NCBI GenBank assembly: GCA_023409535.1 | Contig: JAEYGZ010000023.1 | Location: forward strand, 1 to 64,000 | DNA length: 64,000 nt | Direction of reading: 5' to 3' | Source of the DNA: Bacillota bacterium | Lineage (GTDB): Bacteria; Bacillota; Clostridia; Lachnospirales; Lachnospiraceae | Shown here: positions 23,149 to 31,756 of the stretch, in pieces | Layout: every line of letters starts with the position of its first letter | Position numbering within the stretch: the first letter of the stretch is position 1 | The notes under the pieces: model-generated | The model's input: only the letters and a program-made list of their open reading frames with translations | The model's database searches: none | What the model was told of the DNA's origin: nothing | Position numbers and translations under genes: made by a program

Positions 23149-25113
23149 ATGTTAGAAAAATCAACGAATGCACTGGAATATCATATTATCTTAAAGATGC
23201 TGAGCGAGTATGCGGTATCTGACAGGGCCAAGAAAAGGTTATCCGAATTAAAGCCCTGCCTAAACGAATGGGAAGTAAATGCAAAAATCAAGGATACCTC
23301 CGAAGGAAGAAAGATTCTGGATCATATCGGATCACCGCCTCTTGCTGTCATGAAGGATATAGAGATGCTGCTTGAGCTTGCTGAAAAGGGCTCCATGCTG
23401 ATACCGGAGCAGCTGACGCAGATCGGCTTGTTCCTGAATGCCTGCAAGCGAACGAAGAGCTTTCTTAAAAGAGCGGAGCCCCTGGGTGTGGACATCGCAG
23501 GCTACGGCGGCTCCATCAATGAGCTTGCCGAATTATCGGATGAAATTAATTATACCATACGCAATCATACTATCGATGATAACGCCTCAAAGGATCTGAA
23601 GGATATCCGCCGCAAGATGGAGCAGCTGCGCACAGAGATGAAAGCAAAGCTGGAGGCGCAGCTTCGAAGCAGGAAGGAATGGTTCACCGACGGGTATGTA
23701 TCAACCCGCAACGGACATTTTGTACTTCCGGTGAAGCGCGAATATAAAAATATGGTAAACGGCTCCGTACTTGATATCTCCTCCAGCGGTTCCACCTACT
23801 TTATTGAGCCCGCAGTTGTGGCAAAGTTAAAGGAAGAGCTGTCCGTTCTGGAAATTGACGAAAGCAATGAAGAACGCCGGATCTTATATGTACTGACAGA
23901 ACTGGTTGCCGCAGCTGCATTTCATGTACGCCTGAATATGGAGGCTATGGAAACACTGGATTTTATCTTCGCCAAGGCGAAGCTGAGTCTGGATATGAAG
24001 GCAGTCCCTGCTGTCATCAATACCAACCGGAGGATCCGGATAAAGGACGGAAGACATCCGTTACTTAAGGCGGTTGAGTGTGTGCCTCTTAACTTCGAGC
24101 TGGGTAATAGGATATCAGGTATTGTGATTACCGGTCCCAATACCGGAGGCAAGACCGTTGCCTTAAAGACGGTGGGGCTGCTGCAGCTGATGGCCCAAAG
24201 CGGACTTCATGTCCCCTGTGAGACTGCCGAGCTTTGCATGAACAATATGGTGCTCTGTGATATTGGGGACGGTCAGAGCATTACCGAGAATTTATCCACA
24301 TTCTCTTCGCATATTACGAATATTATCCACATTTTAAACTATGCTGACCGGGATAGCCTGGTACTGCTGGATGAGCTTGGCTCCGGCACGGATCCTGCCG
24401 AGGGTATGGGAATTGCCGTCGCTATTCTTGAGGAATTACGAAGCAAGGGCTGTCTCTTTGTGGCAACCACCCATTATCCGGAGGTGAAGGAATATGCCAA
24501 TACCACCGAAGGACTGCAAAATGCAAGAATGGCCTTCGACCGGGAGAGCCTGAAGCCCCTGTACCGTCTTGAGATCGGGGAAGCGGGCGAGAGCTGCGCC
24601 TTATATATTGCCAAACGGTTAGGTCTGCCAAAGCATATGCTGGAGCGTGCCTGGCAGGAAGCCTATGCAAAAGAAAACCGGCAGCTTCCCCGGGAAATGG
24701 ATGCCAGCTTTTTAACTTTTAACGATACAGGTTCTTTCGACACTGCAGCATCTGAGAAGCCCGCTCTACGGGTAATTACGGCCCGCATTGAAAAGGCTGC
24801 TCCGCCAAAGCCTGTCAGTACCCGCAGCCAACGCTTTAATATCGGCGACAGCGTTGTTGTCTATCCCCAGAAAAAAATCGGCATTGTATTTAAAAAAGCG
24901 GATGAAAAGGGCGAGGTGGGTGTCCAGATTCAAAAGAAAAAGGAATTCATCAATCATAAGCGGCTGCAGCTGAAGGTTGCTGCTGCAGAAATGTATCCGG
25001 AGGATTATGATTTTTCCATCATCTTTGACAGCGTTGCCAACCGTAAGGCCAGGCACAAGATGGAGAAAGGCTACCAGCCTGACATAGAGATTATATATGA
25101 GAAAGAGCAGTGA
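23149..25113 (+). CDS. MutS2-like ATPase lacking the Smr nuclease domain
   Basis: A 654-residue MutS-superfamily protein. Residues 1-300 are the lever/clamp region of MutS2 type (NALEYHIILKMLSEYA start; a long coiled coil near 135-250). The ATPase follows, with Walker A GPNTGGKT (329-336), the TFSSH switch (385-389) and Walker B LVLLDELGSGTDP (D408, E409). A basic KOW-like segment (about 585-620, FNIGDSVVVYPQKKIGIVFK) ends the protein. Bacterial MutS2 normally runs to about 780 residues with a C-terminal Smr domain; that domain is absent here. MutS2/RqcU binds collided ribosomes and splits them, so a translation-related role fits the attenuator-like leader. The ATG at 23149 follows TGGAG; the longer frame would start inside a hairpin. 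Confidence 0.88.
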   Translation: MLEKSTNALEYHIILKMLSEYAVSDRAKKRLSELKPCLNEWEVNAKIKDTSEGRKILDHIGSPPLAVMKDIEMLLELAEKGSMLIPEQLTQIGLFLNACKRTKSFLKRAEPLGVDIAGYGGSINELAELSDEINYTIRNHTIDDNASKDLKDIRRKMEQLRTEMKAKLEAQLRSRKEWFTDGYVSTRNGHFVLPVKREYKNMVNGSVLDISSSGSTYFIEPAVVAKLKEELSVLEIDESNEERRILYVLTELVAAAAFHVRLNMEAMETLDFIFAKAKLSLDMKAVPAVINTNRRIRIKDGRHPLLKAVECVPLNFELGNRISGIVITGPNTGGKTVALKTVGLLQLMAQSGLHVPCETAELCMNNMVLCDIGDGQSITENLSTFSSHITNIIHILNYADRDSLVLLDELGSGTDPAEGMGIAVAILEELRSKGCLFVATTHYPEVKEYANTTEGLQNARMAFDRESLKPLYRLEIGEAGESCALYIAKRLGLPKHMLERAWQEAYAKENRQLPREMDASFLTFNDTGSFDTAASEKPALRVITARIEKAAPPKPVSTRSQRFNIGDSVVVYPQKKIGIVFKKADEKGEVGVQIQKKKEFINHKRLQLKVAAAEMYPEDYDFSIIFDSVANRKARHKMEKGYQPDIEIIYEKEQ

Positions 25114-25124
25114 TAAATAGAGCA

Positions 25125-25199
25125 AAAAACACTTCCCGGAAACAGGAACCCATATGTGACAATCACAGGGCTTCCGGTATCCGGGAAGTAAATCTGCAT
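25125..25199 (-). terminator. Intrinsic terminator after the diguanylate cyclase gene
   Basis: Read leftward, ACTTCCCGG pairs with CCGGGAAGT (arms 25191-25199 and 25131-25139), with inner pairings CCC/GGG and GTGA/TCAC, and is followed by GTTTTTTGC. It may also end the MutS2-like transcript in the other direction. Confidence 0.6.
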
Positions 25200-25362
25200 T
25201 ATTTTATTATACTCCATAACTCCATCCAAGATTGTTATGATAGATCATCTGCTTTGTCATACCCCCGTCACCGTAATATTCTCACCGGTGATGAAGCCGC
25301 TGTCCTCACTGCAATCTCTTCTAAGCTCCTTCTATACTCTTCAATGCTCCTTTATGTTCTTT

Positions 25363-26253
25363 CTATGCTTCTACTCTGTTTCTTCCGTTTCGCTTCGCTG
25401 CATAAAGCTTCTTATCCGCTTCTCCGATAAATTCCTCCATAGGGAAATTCTGATTGGGCACAATGGAGCTGACCCCTAAGCTTATGGTAATATTTATCGT
25501 TACATCCCCGCAATTCATAGCCGTCTCCTGTACCTTGCTGCGCAGGCCCTCCGCCATCTCTACAGCCAGCTGCAGTCCTGCTCCCGGCATGCAGATTAAG
25601 AATTCCTCACCGCCGTATCTTGCAACCCAGTCACTTTCCCGCTTCAAGCCGTTCTGAAGGATCTGTGCAAGATTAGCCAAGGTGCAATCACCGGTCAGAT
25701 GTCCATAGGTGTCATTCACATTCTTAAAGAAATCAATATCAATCATAATAATAGCGATACTGTGACCTGATATGGCTGCATTCATCATATCCACCGGCAG
25801 TTTTTCATTAATATACCTTCGGTTATAGATACTGGTCAGAGGATCCTTTAATGCAATATTATTAATATTATCAACCATTTCATAAAACTGGGGATGCTTT
25901 CTCTCACCTTCCACACTAAAGGACAGACTGTTTGTTACATTCTTCATCAGTTCAATCACAATCGTTCGGTCCTTCAGCTCATAAGGCATGGCAGTAATCA
26001 TGTAAATATCCTTTGGTGAGTATTCTAATTTTATGTAGGTTTCTTTTTCAACAAAGGCGCGCATGGAGATGCAGTTTTTACATTCACTGTTCTTACCCCA
26101 GATGTCAAAGCAGTGAATGTCCGTATATTCCGTTCGGTTGCCCCGGAGATTTACCACCTGTTTTTTCACCGGATCGACAATTCGTATAATATCATAGTTA
26201 TTCATAAAAATATCCAACTTTTCAATAACAGTCTCGACTTCTCTTATGTACAT
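25363..26253 (-). CDS. Diguanylate cyclase with a cysteine-containing PAS-like sensor domain
   Basis: A 296-residue cytoplasmic protein. Residues 1-105 look like a PAS domain and contain C48, C58 and C61 in HCFDIWGKNSECKNC, a spacing that could bind a metal or act as a thiol sensor. Residues 130-296 are a complete GGDEF domain: DPLTSIYNRRY, DIDFFKNVNDTYGH, the active site GGEEF (214-218) and an inhibitory I-site RESD (205-208) five residues before it. It should convert two GTP to cyclic di-GMP with product inhibition. The start at 26253 follows GGAGGGG; the longer frame adds 28 residues without support. It is monocistronic and divergent from a spore-coat-like gene. Confidence 0.92.
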   Translation of the reverse strand: MYIREVETVIEKLDIFMNNYDIIRIVDPVKKQVVNLRGNRTEYTDIHCFDIWGKNSECKNCISMRAFVEKETYIKLEYSPKDIYMITAMPYELKDRTIVIELMKNVTNSLSFSVEGERKHPQFYEMVDNINNIALKDPLTSIYNRRYINEKLPVDMMNAAISGHSIAIIMIDIDFFKNVNDTYGHLTGDCTLANLAQILQNGLKRESDWVARYGGEEFLICMPGAGLQLAVEMAEGLRSKVQETAMNCGDVTINITISLGVSSIVPNQNFPMEEFIGEADKKLYAAKRNGRNRVEA

Positions 26254-26416
26254 AATTACCGCCCCTCCCAAAGTTTCAACGTTTATGAGAATAGTTACTA
26301 TTTTCTTTATATTATCAGATATTTTAAACTGCGTCAAAAATATTTTATCATCTCATTATTTAGGAAAAGGGATATTATTGGTATATCTGAAAATAATAAA
26401 AGAGGAGGTGTTTTGA

Positions 26417-26938
26417 ATGATTACTAATATAACGTTAACCACAAAAGAAAAATTATTATTGCAGGATGCGCAAAGCCATGAGGAGCAATGTATTTTGAAA
26501 TATTCAAATTTTGAAAAGCTGGCAATGGATACACAGCTCAAGGCAGTATTTCGGGCAAACGGAGCGAAGGAGCAGGAGCATCTGCAGACCATCAATCAGC
26601 TGCTCAGCGGAAAAGTACCGGACATGGGCCAAAGCGGCGGGCAGAGCACCGGACAATCCGGGGGACAATCCGGACACCAAAGTAAAGGTCAGTCCGGTAC
26701 CCAGGGCGGCGGACACAGCAGCGGGCAATCGGCCCAGGGAAAATGGACCGATAAGGATCTTTGCATTGATCTAATGAATACTGAAAAATATGTGTCCGGC
26801 TTCTACGATACCGCCATCTTTGAATTTAAGGATGCGCAGGTCCGTGACGTACTGAACCATATTCAGAAGGAAGAGCAAAAGCACGGGGAAGCCCTCTACA
26901 AATATATGGAAAGCAAAGGCATGTATTCAGCCAGCTAA
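26417..26938 (+). CDS. CotF-like spore coat protein with a GQS-repeat insert
   Basis: A 173-residue protein of the coat-F/ferritin-like helical class. Helices at 8-65 (LTTKEKLLLQDAQSHEEQCI, then AKEQEHLQTINQLL) and 107-170 (WTDKDLCIDLMNTEKYVSGF, KEEQKHGEALYKYM) pair as two hairpins. Between them lies a flexible insert (about 70-106) of repeated GQS, GGQS and GHQS units. CotF-type proteins are structural parts of the endospore coat, or act as spore-associated proteins in Clostridia. GAGGAGGTG lies nine bases before the ATG. It is monocistronic, with a hairpin downstream. A forespore-sigma promoter was not identified. The repeat insert is unusual compared with the compact family form. Confidence 0.85.
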   Translation: MITNITLTTKEKLLLQDAQSHEEQCILKYSNFEKLAMDTQLKAVFRANGAKEQEHLQTINQLLSGKVPDMGQSGGQSTGQSGGQSGHQSKGQSGTQGGGHSSGQSAQGKWTDKDLCIDLMNTEKYVSGFYDTAIFEFKDAQVRDVLNHIQKEEQKHGEALYKYMESKGMYSAS

Positions 26939-26981
26939 CCATGAAAGCCTATGCAAATCAATCCATAGATAACCTTCCGGC

Positions 26982-27022
26982 ATCATTCCTCTGTGGTGCG
27001 CAGCCATAGGGGAATGATTTAA
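26982..27022 (+). terminator. Hairpin terminator after the coat-protein gene
   Basis: ATCATTCC (26982-26989) pairs with GGAATGAT (27011-27018), with an inner TGG/CCA match, followed by TTTAAAAA. The T-run is short, so efficiency is doubtful. Confidence 0.5.
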
Positions 27023-27115
27023 AAATGGCAATTATCATCTGTTTTATGCCCTTAAATCCTTATTAACTTGTTCATAAACTTAAGAAAAACGTAATTATTG
27101 TTAACATTTCCATAC

Positions 27116-27144
27116 TTTACTTCTAACCTTTTCCTTACTATAAT
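27116..27144 (+). promoter_or_regulatory. Promoter of the WG-repeat protein gene
   Basis: TTTACT (27116-27121), 17-bp spacer, TATAAT (27139-27144), giving a leader of about 110 nt. Confidence 0.65.
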
Positions 27145-27261
27145 TATCTTACAAACTTAAGCTCACAGCTAAGCCATAGAAAATTCCGTGGTAACTCAGC
27201 CGTTTCCATATTCCCATACATTTGCAGCTTATTGTTTTACATCACGTAAAGGAGTGTTTTT

Positions 27262-28944
27262 ATGAAAAAAATAACGATATCCATTGGTGCAGTTCTGCTT
27301 GTTTTAATCCTTGCTGTTGCTATCTATTTTTTATTTATTAAGGATAAACCGGCTGAGGTCGATAATCCAAATGTAACTACCGCTCCAACAGCAACGCCGG
27401 TACCGACGGAAGCACCGACGATTACCCCCGACCCTGACGAGACTCAGACCGGACTTAACCTTTACCCCGCTACCCAGCGAATCGGTGAAGCGACAAAATA
27501 CGGCTACATAGATAATACCGGTAATTTTGTTATTAAACCGGCTTATGATTACGCATATGATTTCAGCGATGGCCTGGCAGTTGTAATGTCAGGAGAAAAG
27601 TATATGGTAATCGACCCGTCCGGTGCGGTTATCTTTGAAAACAATAGTGTGATCCGTCCATTTCATAATGGCTTTGCCGCATTTTCACAGATCAAGGAAG
27701 CTGCTTCTTCTTTCGGTTACATCAATACCTTGGGAGAAGTTGTGATTGAACCTCAGTTTCTGTATGCTGATGATTTTAATCAGGATGGCCAGGCATATGT
27801 TGTTTTAACAGATGGTAAGACCTTTGAACGGGTTGACACTGCCGGCAAAATCGTCGAAACCTATATTCTGGATCTTGGGAATAGTTTTGTTAACGGTATT
27901 GAGGACGGATATGTGCTCTATTATGATCAGAATGCCATGAAAAATGGTGTGACAACTGTTAACGGAGAGACTGTCCTAAAACCGGAGTATGCTGAGATCA
28001 CCTATATAGGAAATGATCTGTTTGCCGTTAAGAATCTGCAGCCCTTTGAAGCACCCCTGGTACCCGCCGCCTTGTATAATGCCAAAGGTGAGCAGCTGAC
28101 TGATTACAGTCTGTATGATATCCAGCATTTTAACGGAGATTATACCTCCGCTGCCGATGAGACCTCCGTCTTCTTCATAGATAAAACCGGGCAGGTGGTT
28201 TCCTCCCTTCCAAGCTATGACGGTGTAGGTAAGATAACCCTTCTGAATGATATTGTAAAAACCGAGATAGACGGAGATCTGGCTTATTACCGGTTAGACA
28301 ATACGCTTCTCTGGAAAAATGATAACAGCACCGATTTTGAGAACGGTATTACTGTAAAACAAATGAAATTCAATCCGCTCCGCAACGTAAGTGTGCATTA
28401 TCCCCAGGTGGAAGGCTTACCGGACGAGAATGTTCAGCGGAAGATCAACGAAGATCTGGAGACCTATTTTACGGAGGCCCGCGCAAATATCACAAAAGAG
28501 GATTTCATCACTGTACAGGATGATTATACCGCACAGCTGAAAAAGAATCTTCTGATGATAACCATGACCGGCTATGATTATACGGGAGGTGCTCATGGAA
28601 TGCCTCTAAGAGTCGATTATCTTATCGATACGACAAACGGTAACTTCTATGAGCTGAAGGATCTTTTTAAGAAGGACAGCGGCTATAAGACAAAGATCAA
28701 TGAAATAATCCAAGCTGCCATTGATGATAATATGGCTGCCGGCGGAGGAATGTATGTTGAGGATGCCTTTAAGGGAATTTCGGATGCACAGAATTTTTAT
28801 CTGGACGGTGACAACCTGGTAATATTCTTCTATCCTTATGACATTGCTCCTTATGCGGCAGGCTTCCCGGAATTTAAGATACCGTTCGCTGACCTAACGG
28901 AATTTATTAATACCGACGGCGGCTTCTGGAAAGCATTCAACTAA
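27262..28944 (+). CDS. Membrane-anchored WG-repeat protein with C-terminal DUF3298/RsiV-like domain
   Basis: A 560-residue envelope protein. One N-terminal membrane helix (about 5-28) leads to a threonine/proline-rich linker (35-65). WG-type beta repeats follow: YGYIDNTGNFVIKPAYDYAY, FGYINTLGEVVIEPQFLYAD and further weaker copies up to about 350. Residues about 375-560 match the DUF3298 domain, with GYDYTGGAHGMP as its hallmark. That domain is found in the RsiV anti-sigma factor, where it binds lysozyme, and in many Clostridial lipoproteins. The ligand here is unknown. GGAG lies eight bases before the ATG. It is transcribed alone, with a strong bidirectional terminator behind it. Confidence 0.85.
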   Translation: MKKITISIGAVLLVLILAVAIYFLFIKDKPAEVDNPNVTTAPTATPVPTEAPTITPDPDETQTGLNLYPATQRIGEATKYGYIDNTGNFVIKPAYDYAYDFSDGLAVVMSGEKYMVIDPSGAVIFENNSVIRPFHNGFAAFSQIKEAASSFGYINTLGEVVIEPQFLYADDFNQDGQAYVVLTDGKTFERVDTAGKIVETYILDLGNSFVNGIEDGYVLYYDQNAMKNGVTTVNGETVLKPEYAEITYIGNDLFAVKNLQPFEAPLVPAALYNAKGEQLTDYSLYDIQHFNGDYTSAADETSVFFIDKTGQVVSSLPSYDGVGKITLLNDIVKTEIDGDLAYYRLDNTLLWKNDNSTDFENGITVKQMKFNPLRNVSVHYPQVEGLPDENVQRKINEDLETYFTEARANITKEDFITVQDDYTAQLKKNLLMITMTGYDYTGGAHGMPLRVDYLIDTTNGNFYELKDLFKKDSGYKTKINEIIQAAIDDNMAAGGGMYVEDAFKGISDAQNFYLDGDNLVIFFYPYDIAPYAAGFPEFKIPFADLTEFINTDGGFWKAFN

Positions 28945-28965
28945 ATTAATAACAATCCAACAATG

Positions 28966-29006
28966 AGTAAAGTAAAAGGGCAGATATCCTGCCCTTTTAC
29001 TTTACT
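28966..29006. terminator. Strong bidirectional terminator between convergent genes
   Basis: An 18-bp perfect stem, AGTAAAGTAAAAGGGCAG (28966-28983) with its complement at 28989-29006, around a 5-nt loop. The stem ends are A- and T-rich on both strands and it separates the WG-repeat gene from the phosphotransferase. Confidence 0.8.
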
Positions 29007-29014
29007 TGCATAAC

Positions 29015-29998
29015 TTATAGTTCTATTTGCAGAATGCGTTCCAACGCCTCCAATGATTTTCTCAGCTCTTCTGTGGCAAACTTGTACTGCCAGTCATCCT
29101 GGTAATTACGGTACTTCGTTTCGACAACCATAATCAAATACAGATACATATCGTACAGTAATGCCCTGATTGGCGCGTCTGCACGCAGATCTGAGCCATA
29201 CCCTATGATAAAGCTTTCGTTGTAGCTGTGCCTCCTGAAGGAATACTCCATCAAAGGATCGCCCCAAAGAGCACGTTCAAAATCAATCAGTCCCGTTATC
29301 CCGGCATCCTTCACAAAGATATTCCCGTCCCACAGATCCCAATGGATAAAGGAAGGTGTTTTTACTTCCTCCAACGCAAAGCCTGCCTGATCAATCAAAT
29401 CCCGGACCGTGCCATATTCCACCCCTTCCCCAAGGCTGATATCAATAGAAATACCATCCTCGAGGACCCCGTATATCATGGATAAAAAAGTATCTTTCCA
29501 GCTCAATCCCTGCATTCCGGGCAAACCGATATAACCGAATAAGGTCCCGGAGACCGCATTCATTTGGGCATTCATACGGCCCGCTTCTTCCCAAATCATC
29601 TGCCGCTCTTGTGATGACAGCTTCTCCTTCCTCTTAAAAAAGCTGTCACCCTCAAGCTTCTCCATAAAGAAGTAGGAAGCGTCACAAAGCTCCCCGGTAT
29701 CATCATAATAAAAGACATAGGGAACAGGAACTGCCGTCTGTTCCTTCATCATTCTGAGTCCGTCCACCTCGGCCTTCATAATATTCTTCTCATAAGACAT
29801 AATCCTGGCATCGGCAGGGGGAGCAATCTTAAGTATTACTGCTTTATCCGGCAGTATAATCTCATAGGCCACATTATAGAAGCCTTCCGTCAATTCCTTT
29901 ATCCCGATCTCACTATCCTTATAGTGATTTCCAAAGGCTCTTTGCACCATTTGATAAATATCTTCCCGGGATTGTCTGTTTTTTGTCGCGCTTTCCAT
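29015..29998 (-). CDS. APH-family phosphotransferase
   Basis: A 327-residue aminoglycoside/choline-kinase-fold protein. The catalytic loop is H219-W-D221-L-W-D-G-N226 (HWDLWDGNIFV) and the metal-binding aspartate is D239 in GLIDFERALWGDP. An ATP-binding lobe with AVILKIAPP (the lysine) precedes it. Such enzymes phosphorylate aminoglycosides, macrolides, or cell sugars and lipids; family sequence alone does not decide. A GGAAGG ribosome site lies upstream of the ATG at 29998. It is followed by a methyltransferase and an HD hydrolase on the same strand, 60-85 bp apart, which may form a loose operon. No resistance phenotype should be assumed. Confidence 0.88.
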   Translation of the reverse strand: MESATKNRQSREDIYQMVQRAFGNHYKDSEIGIKELTEGFYNVAYEIILPDKAVILKIAPPADARIMSYEKNIMKAEVDGLRMMKEQTAVPVPYVFYYDDTGELCDASYFFMEKLEGDSFFKRKEKLSSQERQMIWEEAGRMNAQMNAVSGTLFGYIGLPGMQGLSWKDTFLSMIYGVLEDGISIDISLGEGVEYGTVRDLIDQAGFALEEVKTPSFIHWDLWDGNIFVKDAGITGLIDFERALWGDPLMEYSFRRHSYNESFIIGYGSDLRADAPIRALLYDMYLYLIMVVETKYRNYQDDWQYKFATEELRKSLEALERILQIEL

Positions 29999-30058
29999 TG
30001 ATCTATACCTTCCTATGTAATTAATATAATACAGGGTACCTATCTATCCTTCATCGTT

Positions 30059-30811
30059 TCAATGCTCCCGGTCCGCCACAATTGTAAACTCGCCCGGAAG
30101 CTTCTTATTCTCCCAATAGGGGTACTCTTCAAAACGCTGTATTCGAAAGCCTTGATCAATTACGGCATTCATAATTTCACTGAGGGTATACAAACGAATG
30201 AGACATTTCGGAAAATTCCTGCGTATGTCCTCCTCATAGAATCTTGCATGGGCCATCTCTCCCTCTATAACCTCGGAGTTGAAATAATCCCCAAGACCAT
30301 CTCCTGTGAGATTAAGCTTAGTCTTTGCAGGATGAAAATCGCTGCAGATCATCCTTCCGCCCTTCTTAAGAAGCCTGTACATCATTCCCATAAATTGATT
30401 AATATCATGAAAATAATGCAATATGCCGCCTTCCATAAATACGATATCAAAATAACCCTCATAGATGTTCCTATCGATATCGAGAACATTTCCAACGACA
30501 AAATCAATCTGCACGCCTGCCGCTTTCGCTGTCTCACAGGCATAGCGCTTATTATCCTCAGACAGATCAAACACTGTGACCGATGCTCCAAGGATTGCAA
30601 GGGGAACTGCTTTTTTACCGCAGGAGCCGCAGATATTGGCAACCTTAAGTCCTTTGGTCTCCTCAAAGTACCTCGCATAATGTTTCAGCATCCCTTTCGG
30701 ATTCTCCAGGTCCTTCTTAGCTCTCTCCTCAGGAGTTCCATTTTGCCATACCCAAAAGTGATAGGCATCATGTTCCCAGGCAATTTTATTCTGTGCAACA
30801 TAGCAATCCAA
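30059..30811 (-). CDS. Class I SAM-dependent methyltransferase
   Basis: About 250 residues, Rossmann-type methyltransferase fold. Motif I is modified (VANICGSCGKKAVPLAILGA), with G-x-C-G replacing the usual GxGxG. Motif II VTVFDLSEDNKRYA and the post-motif FDIVFMEGGILHYF follow, then a MMYRLLKKGGRMICSDFHP strand. The substrate is unknown. Two starts are possible: GTG at 30820, which abuts the AAGGAG site, and TTG at 30811 with eight bases of spacing; the latter is chosen here. It sits between the phosphotransferase and the HD-domain hydrolase on the same strand. Confidence 0.82.
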   Translation of the reverse strand: MDCYVAQNKIAWEHDAYHFWVWQNGTPEERAKKDLENPKGMLKHYARYFEETKGLKVANICGSCGKKAVPLAILGASVTVFDLSEDNKRYACETAKAAGVQIDFVVGNVLDIDRNIYEGYFDIVFMEGGILHYFHDINQFMGMMYRLLKKGGRMICSDFHPAKTKLNLTGDGLGDYFNSEVIEGEMAHARFYEEDIRRNFPKCLIRLYTLSEIMNAVIDQGFRIQRFEEYPYWENKKLPGEFTIVADREH

Positions 30812-30893
30812 TCCGCTCACTCCTTCGTTAATTATCTGTTTCAGGAAGCTTCCCCAGCCTGCACAGGGTATTTATTATAGTATCTCAAATAAA

Positions 30894-31496
30894 CTACTTC
30901 CCCCACAGGCTCTGATCATCGCTCACCGCTTCATAAAGGTTCTTGCTCATTTTTTCCTCAAAATATTTTTTTAAATCAAAAATCGCTTTCCACTTTTGGG
31001 TGGTATATTGAGTAAAGCCATATCTTAATACCACATCAACCAGCCTCTGCTCAATGAGCATAACCTTCCTGTCCTTGGCAAGACAGTCGCATAATTGGAT
31101 TAACCGGTCATAATCATGATAGGTATAAGCATTCAGCTGATCTTCAATCTCTTTATATTCCTCTTCCGTGACATCCAGATTACCGCTGTAAGCGTTTATA
31201 TTCTGATATTGATAGGAATGGGTGATACAGATCCTTGCAGCATCCTCATAACCATGCTCCTTCATATAATGGTATCCGTCTGCAATATGCCTGAAGTGTC
31301 CTATGCCAAATCTTCTTCCGATATCATGCAGCAAGCCAAGTATGCAGGCGGCTTCAACGTCCATATCGCCGCAGTTTTCAGCAATCTTTCCGGCACATAG
31401 TGCAACTGTCCTGCTGTGATCTCCCCATGGACCGGGGTTTCTTTTCTCTGCTTCCTCAAGTATTCTATTTGCTTCCGTCAAAGTAGGTATGCGCAT
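30894..31496 (-). CDS. HD-domain metal-dependent phosphohydrolase
   Basis: A 200-residue HD-superfamily protein: H28 in PWGDHSRTVALCAGKIA, then LGLLHDIGRRFGIGHFRHIA with the HD pair, and a later D in RLIQLCDCLAKD. Proteins of this type hydrolyse nucleotide or phosphomonoester substrates using Mn, Ni or Fe; the substrate is unassigned. AAGGAG is located eight bases before the ATG at 31496. It is the most upstream of three co-directional genes with the methyltransferase and phosphotransferase. A long hairpin between it and hydF (31672-31730) probably separates the transcripts. Confidence 0.85.
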   Translation of the reverse strand: MRIPTLTEANRILEEAEKRNPGPWGDHSRTVALCAGKIAENCGDMDVEAACILGLLHDIGRRFGIGHFRHIADGYHYMKEHGYEDAARICITHSYQYQNINAYSGNLDVTEEEYKEIEDQLNAYTYHDYDRLIQLCDCLAKDRKVMLIEQRLVDVVLRYGFTQYTTQKWKAIFDLKKYFEEKMSKNLYEAVSDDQSLWGK

Positions 31497-31671
31497 ATAA
31501 TAAGCTCCTTCTGCTGAAATTCTTCCCGTATGAGTGAAATAATCTTTTTCTTAGCTAGACTAAATAACATTGATTGCATCAGGGATAACCACATTTTACC
31601 ATGACAGTACCGGAACAAACAACAAAAATTTACTGCGTTTACCGCGGTATAAGTTAACGTTACAAAACAAC

Positions 31672-31730
31672 GCTCATGAGAGATAAGATAGCTTCCCTGA
31701 CATCAGGAAGCTGTCTTATCTCTCATGAGC
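31672..31730 (-). terminator. 25-bp near-perfect hairpin behind hydF
   Basis: Arms 31672-31696 and 31706-31730 are complementary over 25 positions with a single G-U wobble, around a 9-nt loop. Read leftward it follows the hydF stop (31757) and is followed by GTTGTTTTG, a weak T-tract. It is likely the operon terminator, but is longer than usual. Confidence 0.6.
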
Positions 31731-31756
31731 TCTTAGCGTGCAATATGATACATTAT

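Noticed and set aside
26625..26735. Short repeats in the coat-protein gene as a repeat array or CRISPR
   Set aside because: The repeats are in-frame GQS-type codons within a coding sequence, with no spacers of regular length.
30062..30880. A 272-codon plus-strand frame opposite the methyltransferase gene
   Set aside because: Antisense to a gene with clear methyltransferase motifs, and no family resemblance of its own.
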